Below, one piece after another: positions 36,046 through 47,339 of a stretch of DNA of 64,000 nt. The position numbers were made by a program, and so were the translations under genes. Numbering within the stretch: position 1 is the first letter of the stretch; every line of letters starts with the position of its first letter. The DNA lies in NCBI RefSeq assembly GCF_900497805.2, contig NW_020954548.1, positions 4,332,224-4,396,223 on the forward strand, given 5' to 3'. The stretch is from Vombatus ursinus. Lineage: Eukaryota > Chordata > Mammalia > Diprotodontia > Vombatidae. The notes beneath the pieces are model-generated. The model ran no database searches, was not told the origin of the DNA, and saw nothing but the letters and a program-made list of their open reading frames with translations.

Positions 36046-37985
36046 TGACCATGTATTAGAACATTGAAACCTCACAAAGAAAAGAATCAATATTAAATGT
36101 ATACTTTTTAGATCATAATGCAGTAAAATTATGTTAAAAAGGGCAAGAAAGAGAGATTAAAATTAATTGGAGACTAAATAATCTAATCCTAAAGAATGAG
36201 TGTGTTGAACAACAAATCAAAGAAACAATTAATAATTTCATTAAAGAAAATGAGAACAATAAGACATCATGCCAACATTTATGGGATGCAGGCAAATAGA
36301 GATATAGAGTTTATATTTCTAAATACATCAATAAAATAGAAAAACAGCAAATTAATTACTTGTCCATGCAACTAAAAAAATCCATACTAGATAAATAACA
36401 AATAAAAATATCCAATTAAACATCAAACTGGAAATCCTGAAAATCAAAAGAGAGATTAATAAAATTGAAAGTAAGAAAATCATTGAGCTGAGAAGTAAAA
36501 CTAGGAGGTAGTTTATGAAAAAAATGAATAAGCCCTTGATTAATTTGATTTAAAAAAAGGAACCCAAATTACCAATATCAAAAATGAAAAAGGTGAATTC
36601 ACCACCAATGTAGAATAAATTAAATAATTTTAGGAGATACTTTGCCCAATTAAATGCCAAGAAATCAGAAAATCAAAGAGGAATGGATAAATTTTCATTT
36701 AAAAATGAATTGCCAAGGTTAACAGAAGATAAAATAGAGTATGTAAATATCCCCATCTTATAAAAAGACATTTAAAAAGTCATCAATGTATTTCTTAAGA
36801 AAAAAATCCACAGAAAAAGATGAATTCACAAGTAAATTCTACCAAACATTTAAAGAACAATTAATTCCAATACCATAAAAACTATTAAGGAAAACAAACA
36901 AATAGTCCTACCAAATTCCTTATGCAACACAAATATGGTTCTGATACCTAAACCAGGAAAAGGCAAGACAGAAAAAGAAAACTATAAACCAATTTCCCTA
37001 ATGAATATTGATGCAAACATTTCAAATGAAGTGCTAGCAATTAAAGCTATATATTAGCTATATATTAGTGATTACAGGTAGAGATCATAGCAATATTTAG
37101 CAAAGATCATACATTATGAGCAGGGCGGATTTATATCAGGAATGCAGGGCTAGTTTAATATTAGAAAGACTATCAGCAAAATTAACCTTATCAATAAAAA
37201 AATCAAAGAAAACATGATTATCTCAGTAGATGAAAAATAAGCTTTTGACAAAGTACAACACTCATTCCTATTAAAAACTCTAGAAAGCACTGGAATAAAT
37301 TGAGCTTTACTAAAATGATAAATAGTTTTTATCTAAAACCATCAGCAAGCAATTTCTATTAGGGGGATAAGCAGGAAGCCTTCTCAATAAGATTAGAAAG
37401 CCTTGCTATAGCAATAAGAGAAGAAAAAAAGAAATTGAATTAGAAAAGAAAGTGAAAAACTAAACCTATCACTCTTTGCAGATGATATGATGGTATACTT
37501 GGAGAATCCTAGAAAATCTAGTGAAAAAATCTAGTTGAAATAATTAACAACTTTAGCAAAGTTGCAGGATGTAAAATAAAACTACATAAATCATCAACAT
37601 TTCTTATATATTACCAACAAAGTCCTGCAATAAGAGAGAAATAAATTCCATTTTAAATAACTGTTGACAATATAAAATACTTGGGAGTATACCTGCCAAG
37701 ACAAACCCAAGAACTATATGAACACAATTACAAAACACTTTTCACACAAATAAAGTCAGATCCAGACAACTGGAAATTATTAATTGGTCATCGTTAGGCT
37801 GAACCAATATAATAAAAATGAAAATTCTACCTGAATTAATTTACTTAGTCAATTTCATACATTAGCATGAATGTATGAAACTACAGAAAGTTATTTCATA
37901 GAACTAGAAAAATAATAACAAAATTCATCTGGAAAAAATAGGTAAAAATATAAAAGGAATTAATGAAATTTAGACTTTTAAATAG
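35696..37985 (+). mobile_element. L1 ORF2 relic, 5' segment
   Basis: Plus-strand L1 beginning in the endonuclease ('gacatcttgctgaaaggtac'), through the linker, to the reverse transcriptase. At about 36940-37020 translated phrases of the type [25 protein letters not shown] appear in pieces. At about 37195-37260 there is the MIISVDEK-type block, and about 37470-37500 gives [13 protein letters not shown] with the FADD catalytic motif intact at that point. About 37690-37730 reads KYLGVYLPRQTQELYEHNY in pieces. Frames are broken by many stops. A (CA)n at 36001-36045 interrupts it. L1 text stops at about 37985. Confidence 0.85.
36001..36045. repeat. (CA)n microsatellite
   Basis: Pure CA run inside the L1 endonuclease region. 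Confidence 0.95.
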
Positions 37986-39645
37986 GTATTCAAAGGTAAA
38001 AATGGAAGTTTATGTGACTGTATGGTATTTAATATCTACAGCTTTCCTTTTTTTAGGCATGTGTTCAATAAAAGGAGGCATTTGAGAAGGTTCAGTCAAA
38101 AAACATGAAATCTTAAGAAAAATGACTGATGAATTATTTTTTAGTTATTTGATTATATCCAACAGAATAAATACACATTCTCATCATAAAATATACATTC
38201 TCTAGTAAGTGAAGTTTTTGTCCATGGCATATTGAAATATGCAGGCATGGTGGGGAAGATCACTTCACTATTATCAAAGTACAAAAACCAAAAGGAACAT
38301 TTTGCTAGGATGAAGGAAGAGCACCTTGCCTTCTGTTTCATGGAGGCATGAAGCCAAACTACTTACTTGTGCTGCTAAAGGAGGGTCTGAAAGGATTGTC
38401 CTTGGGATCGAGTCTTTCCACACACACTGCACCGGTTCCTGTCCAGTGAGTGTCCCATAGTGTCTCCAGTGGTTGCTGACTCACTTCACTTCTTCTCCTT
38501 TTACCAAGCAACACAGTATCTCTTGGTTACTAGGCTGATATTCCTATAATGACTGTTCTCAATCATGGTTTCTAGGAGGAATTTGCTTCTTGAAGATCCT
38601 CATTCTAATTGTGTTTTGGGAAATCGCCTGGTTGTGATAGTAGCAGGGCAGGGGAAGGGGCTCATGGTGTGGGGGACAGGAAAGAAAATCTGATGCTCTC
38701 TACAGTCTTACAACATGGCCTCCTATGGTGCCATATTTGGCAGCATCTTTGACTTGGTCCTTCAAGACATGGGAGTGGGTGGGAATAGGGGAAGATGACT
38801 TGTACAGAACTGTACTTCAAATAACAGCATGGTCAGCTTACAGTGAACAGGGACATGGACATGAACAATCAAGGAAATAGCCCCACCTTGAGCTTCAGGA
38901 ATCTTACATTCTGTGTACCTGGACAAGTGATAATTATCCAACAATATACCATACCCACTGGTTTATGACACTATGTCAGTGGGGAATCATGGTGGGCAAG
39001 TATGGATACCAAACAATGGACTTGAAAAAAAGCCTATCAGTGGGTGTATCCTGGGCACTGATGAAACTGACATTCAAATTTGTCATTTCAGGTGCTTGGT
39101 AGATACCATGGTTCTTACAAATTTATTAAGAAATGGGTCATCGAGCCTGCCATTTTTATGCTAATGGCCATGGGGGCCGGAGGATAGGGAAAACAAATAG
39201 GTCTCCCTTTTATTTTACCAACATAAAGCCAGGAGGGGAAAAAAAAGTGCTCTAGAGCTGAGCAAATGGCACATTGCTGTTACCAAATATCAAGGAGCAA
39301 ATGTTCCAGCCACAAAATAAACCTTCATGTAAATTCAAGTAAACACTGATGGAAAAAGGTTGTTCTAGGGGGTTAGGGTCATAGACCTGCAAGGCTGGCT
39401 GCATTTTGGACAAACATTTACAACACCATTAACAGTGAAGTCTAGAGACCCCCCAGGTGCCAGGGAAGCCTCTGGCTTTTCATCAATAGCTCCATCTCCT
39501 GAGTCCCCACCTTTGATTACAACCCACCTGCTGGAGTGCATGCTCTAGGACTGTGAGGTGTGGTGTGATGCACTGGCTGTGGCTAGGCAGTGGACAGGAG
39601 GGATGACTGCATGGGTGGTGGGGGAGGAGGTGGTGGAGGATATTA
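37986..39645. other. Unidentified 1.65-kb segment replacing part of an L1
   Basis: Non-L1 sequence lying between two parts of the same plus-strand L1. It is less AT-rich than its surroundings from about 38340 on. Several short plus frames have protein-like text, for example TLSFRNLTFCVPGQVI at about 38890-38940 and GRYHGSYKFIKKWVIEPAIF at about 39100-39160, but none is long and stops separate them. It could be a decayed processed pseudogene or an old transposon. I did not recognise it. Confidence 0.4.
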
Positions 39646-40010
39646 GCTTTTATGACAGAAAAGGAAAATGCTAAGTGTTGAAAAATGATTGAAGACAATG
39701 CTAAAGGACTTACGATAATAAATGCTATCCATTACCAGAGAAAGAACTGATGGAATCTAAATGCAGATTGAAGAATAGTGTTTTTTACTTTTTTTTCCAT
39801 TTTTCATCTCTTTTCTTTCATATGACTAAAATAAAAATGTGCTTTGCCATTTTGTACCACCATACATGTACAACCCATATTAAACTGCTTGCTGTCTTAT
39901 GGAATGGTAAAGGCTGACTGGGAGGGAGAGAATTTGACATTTAAAATTAAAAAAATGTTAAAATTGTTTTTACGTGTAATTAGAAAAAAAATATATTAAA
40001 AAAAATGACT
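39646..40010 (+). mobile_element. L1 3' end (continuation)
   Basis: Resumes with 'tatgacagaaaaggaaaatg', the same text as 5813-5832 in relic B, then 'ccagagaaagaactgatgga', the 3' UTR and an A-rich end. Roughly 750 bp of L1 expected between 37985 and 39646 (judged against relic B) is missing. Confidence 0.8.
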
Positions 40011-41046
40011 ATGAAAAAAGTGTTTAGGTTAAGCAGCTGACCCATACTGAACCTTGGTGGATTACTTGGTTTTCACTGATACTGTATAAATAAGGCATCC
40101 TACCTAAATGAATGAAGAATATGACCAGTTTAATTGTCTACTACCCATGGGTAATAGTCCTTTCTATTGGTTAAATGCTCTATCTTTTATCACTTCTGCA
40201 TAGAACTGCAATGCTAGCATAGCTGTTCATAAAGTATTGCATCTGATCTCACATTTCTAAAAGACTTCTCTATTCAAAACCCTACAAAGCTTGCGATATT
40301 TGCTGGATGGGGAAAAGGGTTAGAGCACATGGTGAAAATTAGGATAAGTTTCATTTCAAGCTCTGGGTCAAATGAGTTGTTGAATGTGGGTCAATCACTT
40401 GTTATCTACATGATCACAAACATTCTAAGATTTCGAGTATAACATTTTATGATTCTATGAGCTCACCTAGCCAACCTCTTTCACACAGACATAACAAATG
40501 GAATTTCCTGCTGACATGTAATTAAAGTTTTATCTCCTTCCAACCACACCCTTTCATAATATCATAGATTAGAGAAGAAAGTACTTTAGAGATTATATTG
40601 TCTAACCCTCTAATTTTTTGCAAATGAGCAATCTAAACTGCAAATAGACCGAAGGACTTTTCAAAGTCATAGAGGTAGAAAATGTCAGGGGGTGGGATCC
40701 AAAACTAAGTCCTCTAATTCTACAATCACTGTTCTCTACACTGCTTGACATTGTATCTTAAGTGATGTTAAACATCCCTGTAACAGGTGCTTACAATAAT
40801 AAAGTTGCTCATGAATTTTTAGTAGTTAGGTATAGTAGAGAGCCAACTTCAGAGTCAAGAAGACTTCAGTTCAAAATTTGACTCTGATATATTAACTTTT
40901 TTCATGCTGAGAAAATCACTTAACCTCTAAGTATGTCAGACAAATATATGACTACCATTTTCAGAGCTGGTGCTATCTTCATTGGGAGGTGGATTTTCTC
41001 CCTGTTAAATTATTTATTCCAATGAAATTACAGGTTTGGTGAAAAG
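40011..41046. other. Unique DNA with two old SINE scraps
   Basis: About 40590-40755 carries MIR-like text ('aaatgagcaatctaaactgc', 'caaaactaagtcctctaatt'). About 40845-40960 carries 'agacttcagttcaaaatttg' and 'gaaaatcacttaacctctaa' of a CORE-SINE. No gene. Confidence 0.5.
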
Positions 41047-41056
41047 GACACCTAAT

Positions 41057-41215
41057 TGGGGTAGCTAGGTGGTGCAGTGGATAGAGCACCGGCCCTAAAG
41101 TCAGGAGGACCTGAGTTCAAATCTGGCCTGAGAACAAACATTTGACACTTACTAGCTGTGTGACCGTGGGCAAGTCACTTAATCCCAGTTGTCTAAAAAA
41201 ATTTTTTTTAAAAAA
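41057..41215 (+). mobile_element. WSINE1-type SINE
   Basis: 'gtagctaggtggtgcagtgg' to 'caagtcacttaatcccagtt' with an A/T-rich tail. Target-site duplication gacacctaat (41047-41056) and gatacctaat (41216-41225) with one difference. Confidence 0.9.
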
Positions 41216-41225
41216 GATACCTAAT

Positions 41226-42599
41226 GAATTTACCACATTTCACTACAGATTGGCTACTCAGATACATACTTAAATATGTGTTCTGTTCTTAGATATTCTC
41301 AGTCCTTAGTCTCATACCAACAATGGTTCAGGGACATCACAGTTCCCTTTACCAATTATGTGTAAGAGGAGGAAAAGAGAATCTCTTTTATATCTTTTCA
41401 AAAAGAAGTAAATCAAAGATATATACTCTTACAGCCCAACAAATATAAACTTTTTGAAATATGTAACATACAGTCTGCTCCTCTCCCAGTTACTAGACTA
41501 GATTTAAAAGAAACCTTAGAGGCCATCACATTAGATCACTTTACAGGTGAGGGATCTGAGACAGGTGGATAGAAGCTAAATGATTTGACTAGAGTAACAT
41601 CACTAGGAAGTAAGTGAGACCTAACTATCTATTGTTTTTCCTTAGAGCATGTTATAAATGGCTACTCAGTTTGCGTTTTTTTCAGGCATTTGAGTCTTTT
41701 TTTTTTTTTTTTAAGAAAACATCGTAATCACCATCAGTATCATGATATAGTACTGTGGGTGGAAAGAATGAAATTCATTGTCAACCTGTCCTACTCCACA
41801 CCCAATTTCCTACAACTGGAAAAGGAGATTCAAAACATTCTCAAAAATTAAAGATACACCCTTTACTAGACTTTTTTTGAAAATTGAAAATAGCTCACCT
41901 TGAGTTTCAAATAGACGTGACCTGTCTTTCTCTTTTCTCTGCTGCTGTCAGAGTTGTTTTTGCAGTGTCTCATAGATTTGAAGACAAAAAGTTTGTATGT
42001 AGGGGAGTGGAAAGGGATTTAATATGTGAACTCTTCTCCGTGGTCTCTGTTTGTGCCTATAAATATATGACAGTAGAAGCCAGAGGAAACAGGACTTTAC
42101 CACTGTGTCATTTGGATGTCATACCCTTTTGTTTGTAATATTTCAATTGCTATTCTAGGCAGGTTAATTGTTCTTTGCAGAATGTCTCCCACTTCAAACA
42201 AGAAAAAAAATGTGGTCATATTATACCGGAAGAACAGTAGTTATTATAGGGAAAAAATAATAAATGTCCTTTAATTGTATCTTGCTGGAATTAGTCATTA
42301 GTCTGCATGAATGATGGGAAGACAAATAACATTTCTAAAAGCCTCCAGATGAATGTTAAGTCTGTCTCTATGCAACAAAAACAAGTCAGACACAAAAAGG
42401 ACCCTTTCCCAATATGATATGAATAAATTTATTCGGAGACAGCATGAGACAATGGAAAGACATTGTATTTGAATTCACTGGAGATTGATTCAATTTTAGT
42501 CAATTCACTTTATGACATGATGGGTTAGAAAAACTCCAAGGTCACTTCTACTGTAAAATCTATGATTCTCTCATTGAAATCAACAGAACTAAAGCTTAT
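41226..42599. other. Mostly unique sequence
   Basis: A MIR-type scrap at about 41505-41620 ('gaaaccttagaggccatcac', 'ttacaggtgagggatctgag'). A T-run at 41698-41713. The 84-codon plus frame at 41884-42138 shows no recognised domain. Confidence 0.5.
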
Positions 42600-43189
42600 C
42601 AATCATCCCAAAAGTATTAATTAAGCAACTACTCTTTACCAGGCACTAAGCTAGGTATTGGAATAGAGAGAAAACAAAAGTGAAACAGTCTTTGGTCTCA
42701 AGGAGCTTCCATTCTATTGGTGAAGACAACACATGCATTAAAAAGTACTTAATGAATATATGCAAAATAATTTTTTAAAAATGGGGAGGAAGGATATTAG
42801 AAGCTGAGATAAATAGAAGAGGCCTCATATAGAAGGTGATACTTGAGTTGAACCTTGAAAGAAACAAAGATTGATTAAGGCAGAGGTGAGGTGGCAGAGT
42901 ATTCCAGTCACAGGGCCATAGTTGGTGAAAAGACATGGAGAGGGGACTAGGAATATATGATGAGGTACAGAAAGAAGTCCAGTTAGGCCAGATCATAGTA
43001 TATGTGGAAGAGGGTATTGTACAATAAGGATGGACAGATAGTTTGGCATCATGTTGTGAAGGACTTTAAAAGGCCAAAATAAGAGCTTTTATCTGATATT
43101 AGAGACAATAAGGAAGCATTGGAGTTTACTGAGTATGGGAATTTTATGGTCAAACCTGTATATTAAGTAAATCACTTTGGCAGTAGTAG

Positions 43190-43424
43190 GCAGCTCTGAG
43201 GTCTAGTGAATTAAGCATTGGACTTGGAGTGAGAAAGAGGTGAGTTCAAATCCTAACTTAGACACTTACTACATATGTGACCCTGGGCAAATCACTTAAA
43301 CACTATTAGCCAGTTTTTTCATTTGTGAAATGGGAATAATAATAGTACCTACTGTATACTAATAGGGTTGTTATGAGGACCAAAGGAGATGATATGGAAA
43401 GTGCTTTACAAACCTCATATAGAC
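43190..43424 (+). mobile_element. CORE-SINE (THER1/MIR-type)
   Basis: 'gtgagttcaaatcctaactt', 'gtgaccctgggcaaatcact', 'gtgaaatgggaataataata' and 'aaagtgctttacaaacctca' are in canonical order; a TA/TG microsatellite has grown at the 3' end. Confidence 0.75.
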
Positions 43425-43558
43425 ATATATATATATATATATATATGTGTGTGTTTGTGTATGTGTGTGCATGTATACACATATATACATACACATCGTG
43501 TATACACATATATACATACACATGTGTACATATCTGTGATGCTGATGATGATGATGAA
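43425..43558. repeat. (TA)n, (TG)n and (GAT)n microsatellites
   Basis: TATATA and GTGTGT tracts to about 43530, then GATGATGAT at about 43540-43558; this replaces the SINE tail. Confidence 0.9.
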
Positions 43559-43628
43559 GGATAGATTAGAGAAGGGAAAGATTTGAGGCAAGAAGTACAA
43601 TTAGAAATCTATTGAAATAGCCCAGGCA

Positions 43629-43938
43629 AGGGGCAGCTATGTAGTGCAGAGGATAGAGCACTGGCCCTGGAGTCAGGAGGACCTGAGTTCAAATCTGGAC
43701 CCAGACCAGACACTTGACACTTACTAGCTGTGTGACCCTGGACAAGTCACTTAACCCCAATTGCCTCACCAAAAAAAAAAGGAAGGAAGGAAGGAAGGAA
43801 GGAAGGAAGGAAGGAAGGAAGGAAGNNNNNNNNNNAAGGAAGGAAGGAAGGAAGGAAGGAAGGAAGGAAGGAAGGAAGGAAGGAAGGAAGAAAGGAAGGA
43901 AGGAAGGAAGGAAGGAAGAAAGGAAGAAAGAAGGAAAC
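43629..43938 (+). mobile_element. WSINE1-type SINE with expanded GGAA tail
   Basis: 'gggcagctatgtagtgcaga' to 'gtcacttaaccccaattgcc', then an A-run and a (GGAA)n tail with an assembly gap. Perfect 14-bp target-site duplication aaatagcccaggca at 43615-43628 and 43939-43952, which marks it as a clean, relatively young insertion into the older repeat. Confidence 0.95.
43781..43934. repeat. (GGAA)n microsatellite with assembly gap
   Basis: GGAA tandem tail of the SINE. Ten Ns at 43826-43835 break it, so the true length is unknown. The open frames through it (KEGRKEGRKE / FLPSFLPSF) are artefacts of the repeat. Confidence 0.95.
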
Positions 43939-44037
43939 AAATAGCCCAGGCATGAAGTTATGACAGTCCGAACTATGTTGATGGCTGTCTATGTAGAGGA
44001 AAGGGGTCAAGCAAAAGATGTTATTTGAGTAGGAAAA

Positions 44038-44063
44038 AACAACAACAACAACAACAACAACAA
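44038..44063. repeat. (AAC)n microsatellite
   Basis: CAACAACAAC run. Confidence 0.9.
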
Positions 44064-44083
44064 CTCTAGCAACTGGTTGAATA

Positions 44084-44340
44084 GAGGCAGCTAGGTGGCA
44101 CAGTAGATAGAATACAGGACCTGGAGTCAGGAAGGCCTCATATTACAACCAGTCTTCAATATTTACTAACTTTGTGATCTTAGCCAAGTCAAAAAACCTC
44201 TGTTTGCCTGATAGCTTCCTCATCTATAAAATGGGGCTAATAATAGTACCTAACTCTCAAAGTTGTTAAGACAAAATGAGAAAACACATATAAAGCACAT
44301 TGCAAATTTAAAGCTCTATATAAATGCTAGCTTTTATTAC
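44084..44340 (+). mobile_element. CORE-SINE (THER1/MAR1-type)
   Basis: Head 'aggcagctaggtggcacagt', body 'gacctggagtcaggaaggcc', end 'ataaaatggggctaataata' and 'gctctatataaatgctagct' with a 'ttattactattg' tail. Inserted in the old repeat. Confidence 0.8.
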
Positions 44341-44739
44341 TATTGTAGTTTTTGTTGTAGTTAAATATGTGGGGTAAGGGGAATTGAAGAATAAAGGAAA
44401 ACATCAAGATTTTGAACCCCAGACACTGTAATGCTGGTAGTGACCTTCAAAGAAATAGGGAAGTTTGAGATGGAATAGCTTTGGGTATGGGAAAGATAAT
44501 GAGATCTGTTTTGAGTTTAAGATGCCTATGGGACAGTCAATTGGAAATGTCCAGTAGGCCATGATATTAAACTAGAGCTCACTAGAAAGACTAAGGCTAA
44601 ATATATAGATCAGCAAATCACCTAAATGGCAATGATAATCAAAGCTATGGAAGACAATGAGATCACCAAGTGAAGGAGTGTAGAGAAAAGAAAGGAGAGG
44701 ATCAGAGCCAATGCCATGGAATTCAAAATTACATTGGAT

Positions 44740-45320
44740 TGAAAATATAAATATAGTTAATGGTAAATTTGTGCCAAGAAGACTGGCAGAATATCCATGT
44801 GGTCTCCATTCTTATAAAGAAATACCAAGAAAGGAACCTAAAAACTATTGTCTAGTGAATCTTATTGATATTCCAAAAGAGTTGATGGAATCATTGATCC
44901 TTGAGCAATAAATTAGAAGAATCTATTGTGAAGGGAAGGCCACATGATTTTTCCTGTGGGGAAATAATATGTAACATTTTACCATAATATTCTGGTACCA
45001 CATTTTTATGTGGTAAGGGATATTAAATTATTGCATTGGTTATTGTTATACCTTCAAAAATCTTTGATAAAATTCTACACCGAAGACTAATTTAAAAAAT
45101 AAATAGCAACAAAGAGAAACAGCAACATGTAATTTTTGGCTAATGTATGTTACCAAAAGGAAACTAGATAACATGGGGTATAAAATCAGTAGCTTGTGTG
45201 AATGACTCAAGAAAGAATACATAGTGTGATTATCTAAAGATTAGTCTTTGGACTAATCTTATTTAGCACTCTGATAAATGATATAGACAAGGGATTAAAT
45301 AATAATATCTTTAAATTTTC
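44740..45320 (+). mobile_element. CR1/L3-clade LINE reverse-transcriptase remnant
   Basis: Translated text follows CR1-type reverse transcriptase. About 44810-44890 gives EPKNYCLVNLIDIPKELMESLI, quoted in part, which matches the NYRPVSLTSIPGKIMEQII block. About 45248-45335 gives LILFSTLINDIDKG then NNNIFKFSHDIKDV, matching the LGPILFNIFINDLD ... FADDTKL block, so the catalytic FADD reads FSHD. The element is old, and frames are interrupted by stops. Confidence 0.65.
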
Positions 45321-46059
45321 ACATGATATTAAGGACGTTTGAGAAAAAAAAATCAAAAGGGACAAACTACAGGAAGATCTTGCTAGCAGATTACTTCTAG
45401 GCCACAAAGGTGAGAGGTGAATTTTACGATGAGCAAGTAAAAGGCACTATGTTGGGGTGGGGGTATTCCAAACTAGAGGCATACCTTGACATGAATATTT
45501 GGCCAATCAGTTCATTATACATATTGACAACCATCTCCCCACAAAAAATAACACTGGAACATCTCTCTCTACTGCCCACTCTTTGTCTATTCTCAATCAT
45601 TCATTCATTAAATAAATAATTATTTAGTACCTAATCTGAGTAAGTAGATTTTCAAGGCACTTCAGAGCTTCTCCTCATTCAAGAGGTATGCTGCTGCACA
45701 TCTGTATGATTAAGCAATGTGTATGACAAAGCTGTAATCATTAGTCATTCCACTCTCTTCACTTTCTTTTCCTGGATAAGAGCTCTGAATGACAATAGCT
45801 AAACAGAGGGCACTATTGGCCATGCTCCAACCTATACTTGTGTGACCTTCAATTTGACTAAGAGCTTATGTGTCTGAGATTGTCAGTTACTGCCCAATAG
45901 AGAAGTAATGAGTTTGGTGTGAAGTAAATTTAGTATTTTGCATATTTGGTAAAACCTGGCCCATGAGTCACGACATATAGATTAAGATGATATTGTTATT
46001 TTGTTCATTTGTTTGTTGTTGTTACTGTTATTGTTTGTTACAAGCTTGTTATTCCATTA
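45321..46059. other. Unique sequence
   Basis: Contains 'ttcattcattaaataaataa' at about 45600-45622, a common old-LINE terminus motif. No gene. Confidence 0.45.
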
Positions 46060-46160
46060 ATATGGGAACTAAAAATGAGGAAACTCCTTCTACCATTTCA
46101 GATCAACACCTGCTTATTGTGTAACTTGGAGAATTGCCCAAAGCAGTCTACAGATACTTA
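46060..46160 (-). repeat. CORE-SINE 3' segment, inverted
   Basis: The complement reads 'ctgctttgggcaattctcc' then 'gtagaaggagtttcctc', the same 3' segment as the SINE at 27595-27800. Confidence 0.6.
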
Positions 46161-46539
46161 GAATTTGGCAGATCCTGTAAGGTAACACACAAAAAATTAT
46201 TTTGTTCAGAGAGGAGCCAAGAGACACAGTGAAATGAGAGAATGGAAGGATTCAAAACATGCATAAACAGAAATTTTACTTCTAGGATTAAGTAAATCTT
46301 TGTTTTTTTCTACTTACAGATAACTAAGATGTATTTTTTTTTTATTTCCTGGAACTAAAATAACCCTAATTATGGTTAAAATGTATGAGCAAATGCTAGG
46401 GATACATTTCTGAAGTCAAAATTTTGAAGCCAATAATTTAATGCAAATAAGAAGTTCTGTCAACTCTGCCTACCTTCCCCTGTATTGTCTGTTCTTGTAA
46501 CATCAATAAAATAAAAACAGGGAAAGGAGAAGGCCTATC

Positions 46540-47200
46540 CTTGCTCCTCACTCACTATTACTACCAAATCTTCCTTGTGGTGTCTTCTCTCTGTAAGGTC
46601 TCTTCTTTTGAGGTTTATTCCAAGCACATATGTAATGTAGGTCACAACCTTGTTTGTGTAACCTACAGAACTTTACATCATTCCATTTCCTGTCTCAAGG
46701 AGTCCAGTATCTGCATCAGAACCTTGCAGTTACTGCAACTCCTGCCTTCATAAATGGTGACTTCAATATAGTTGTTGATATTCTCTTAGATGGCCTAATG
46801 TCCCAGTTTATTAATTTCTCCAGCTCCAATTACCTATACTCCCAAGTTATTTCACCTAAACCATCAGCATGGATTATCACATGGTCCATTATTCTTATGG
46901 TTTCCTGTAACTGATCTTGAATTCTGAAATGTTTCTTTGTGATTCTGTTTTTTCCCCTAGTTCTCCTTTTATCCAACTCTCTGCACATAGGCTCTAACTT
47001 CATTGTGAGTTCTAGTGCTACAGAAAGTTCACTCCCCTTGTTTTCTCAATATGTCACCAAACTTTCCTTGCTTCAAAGCTTTGATTTTAAAGTTGCCCAT
47101 TTAACTATACACTGTCTCGAACCTGTAATTTACTTGCCTTCCTGTCTTATTGCCATTCATATCGTGTCAATCCTCAATCCTTGGTAATAAAAGTCATCAA
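46540..47200 (+). mobile_element. L2/CR1-clade LINE endonuclease remnant
   Basis: The plus frame at 46654-46914 contains NGDFNIVVDILLDGLMSQF, which fits the GDFN metal-binding motif of an APE-type endonuclease (usual form GDFNIHVD). The following sequence keeps the expected 'cttgatcttgtcatcac'-like order only loosely. 'tgttttctcaatatgtcacc' and 'gctttgattttaaagttgcc' continue the remnant. Ends just before the HMGB3 retrocopy. Confidence 0.6.
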
Positions 47201-47339
47201 CCTTATCACCTTCTCCCCTAGTGTTGCTAAATACCACTGGAAAAAAATGGTATTCCTAACATCCTTCCTGATTAGGCACTGTCCCAAGTGGTTTACAATT
47301 ATCTTATGTGAGAGACTAGTGAACAATAAGGAGTTCACC

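Larger units (their letters stand above)
42600..44725 (+). repeat. Old long interspersed repeat split by three SINEs
   Basis: One old repeat can be followed across four blocks: 42600-43188 ('ccaggcactaagctaggtat', 'ctcaaggagcttccattcta', 'gttgtgaaggactttaaaag'), 43545-43628 ('gaaatctattgaaatagccc'), 43939-44083 ('atgaagttatgacagtccga') and 44345-44725 ('gagtttaagatgcctatggg', 'ggaaatgtccagtaggccat', 'gatcagagccaatgccatgg'). The gaps are SINE insertions and microsatellites. It shows no open reading frame. The longest readable copy of this family in the window. Confidence 0.65.

Noticed and set aside
41057-41130. tRNA-like box sequences
   Set aside because: They belong to the tRNA-derived head of a SINE; no intact cloverleaf gene.
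43689-44010. Open frames on both strands rich in KEGR or FLPS
   Set aside because: They are translations of the GGAA microsatellite and run through Ns; not genes.
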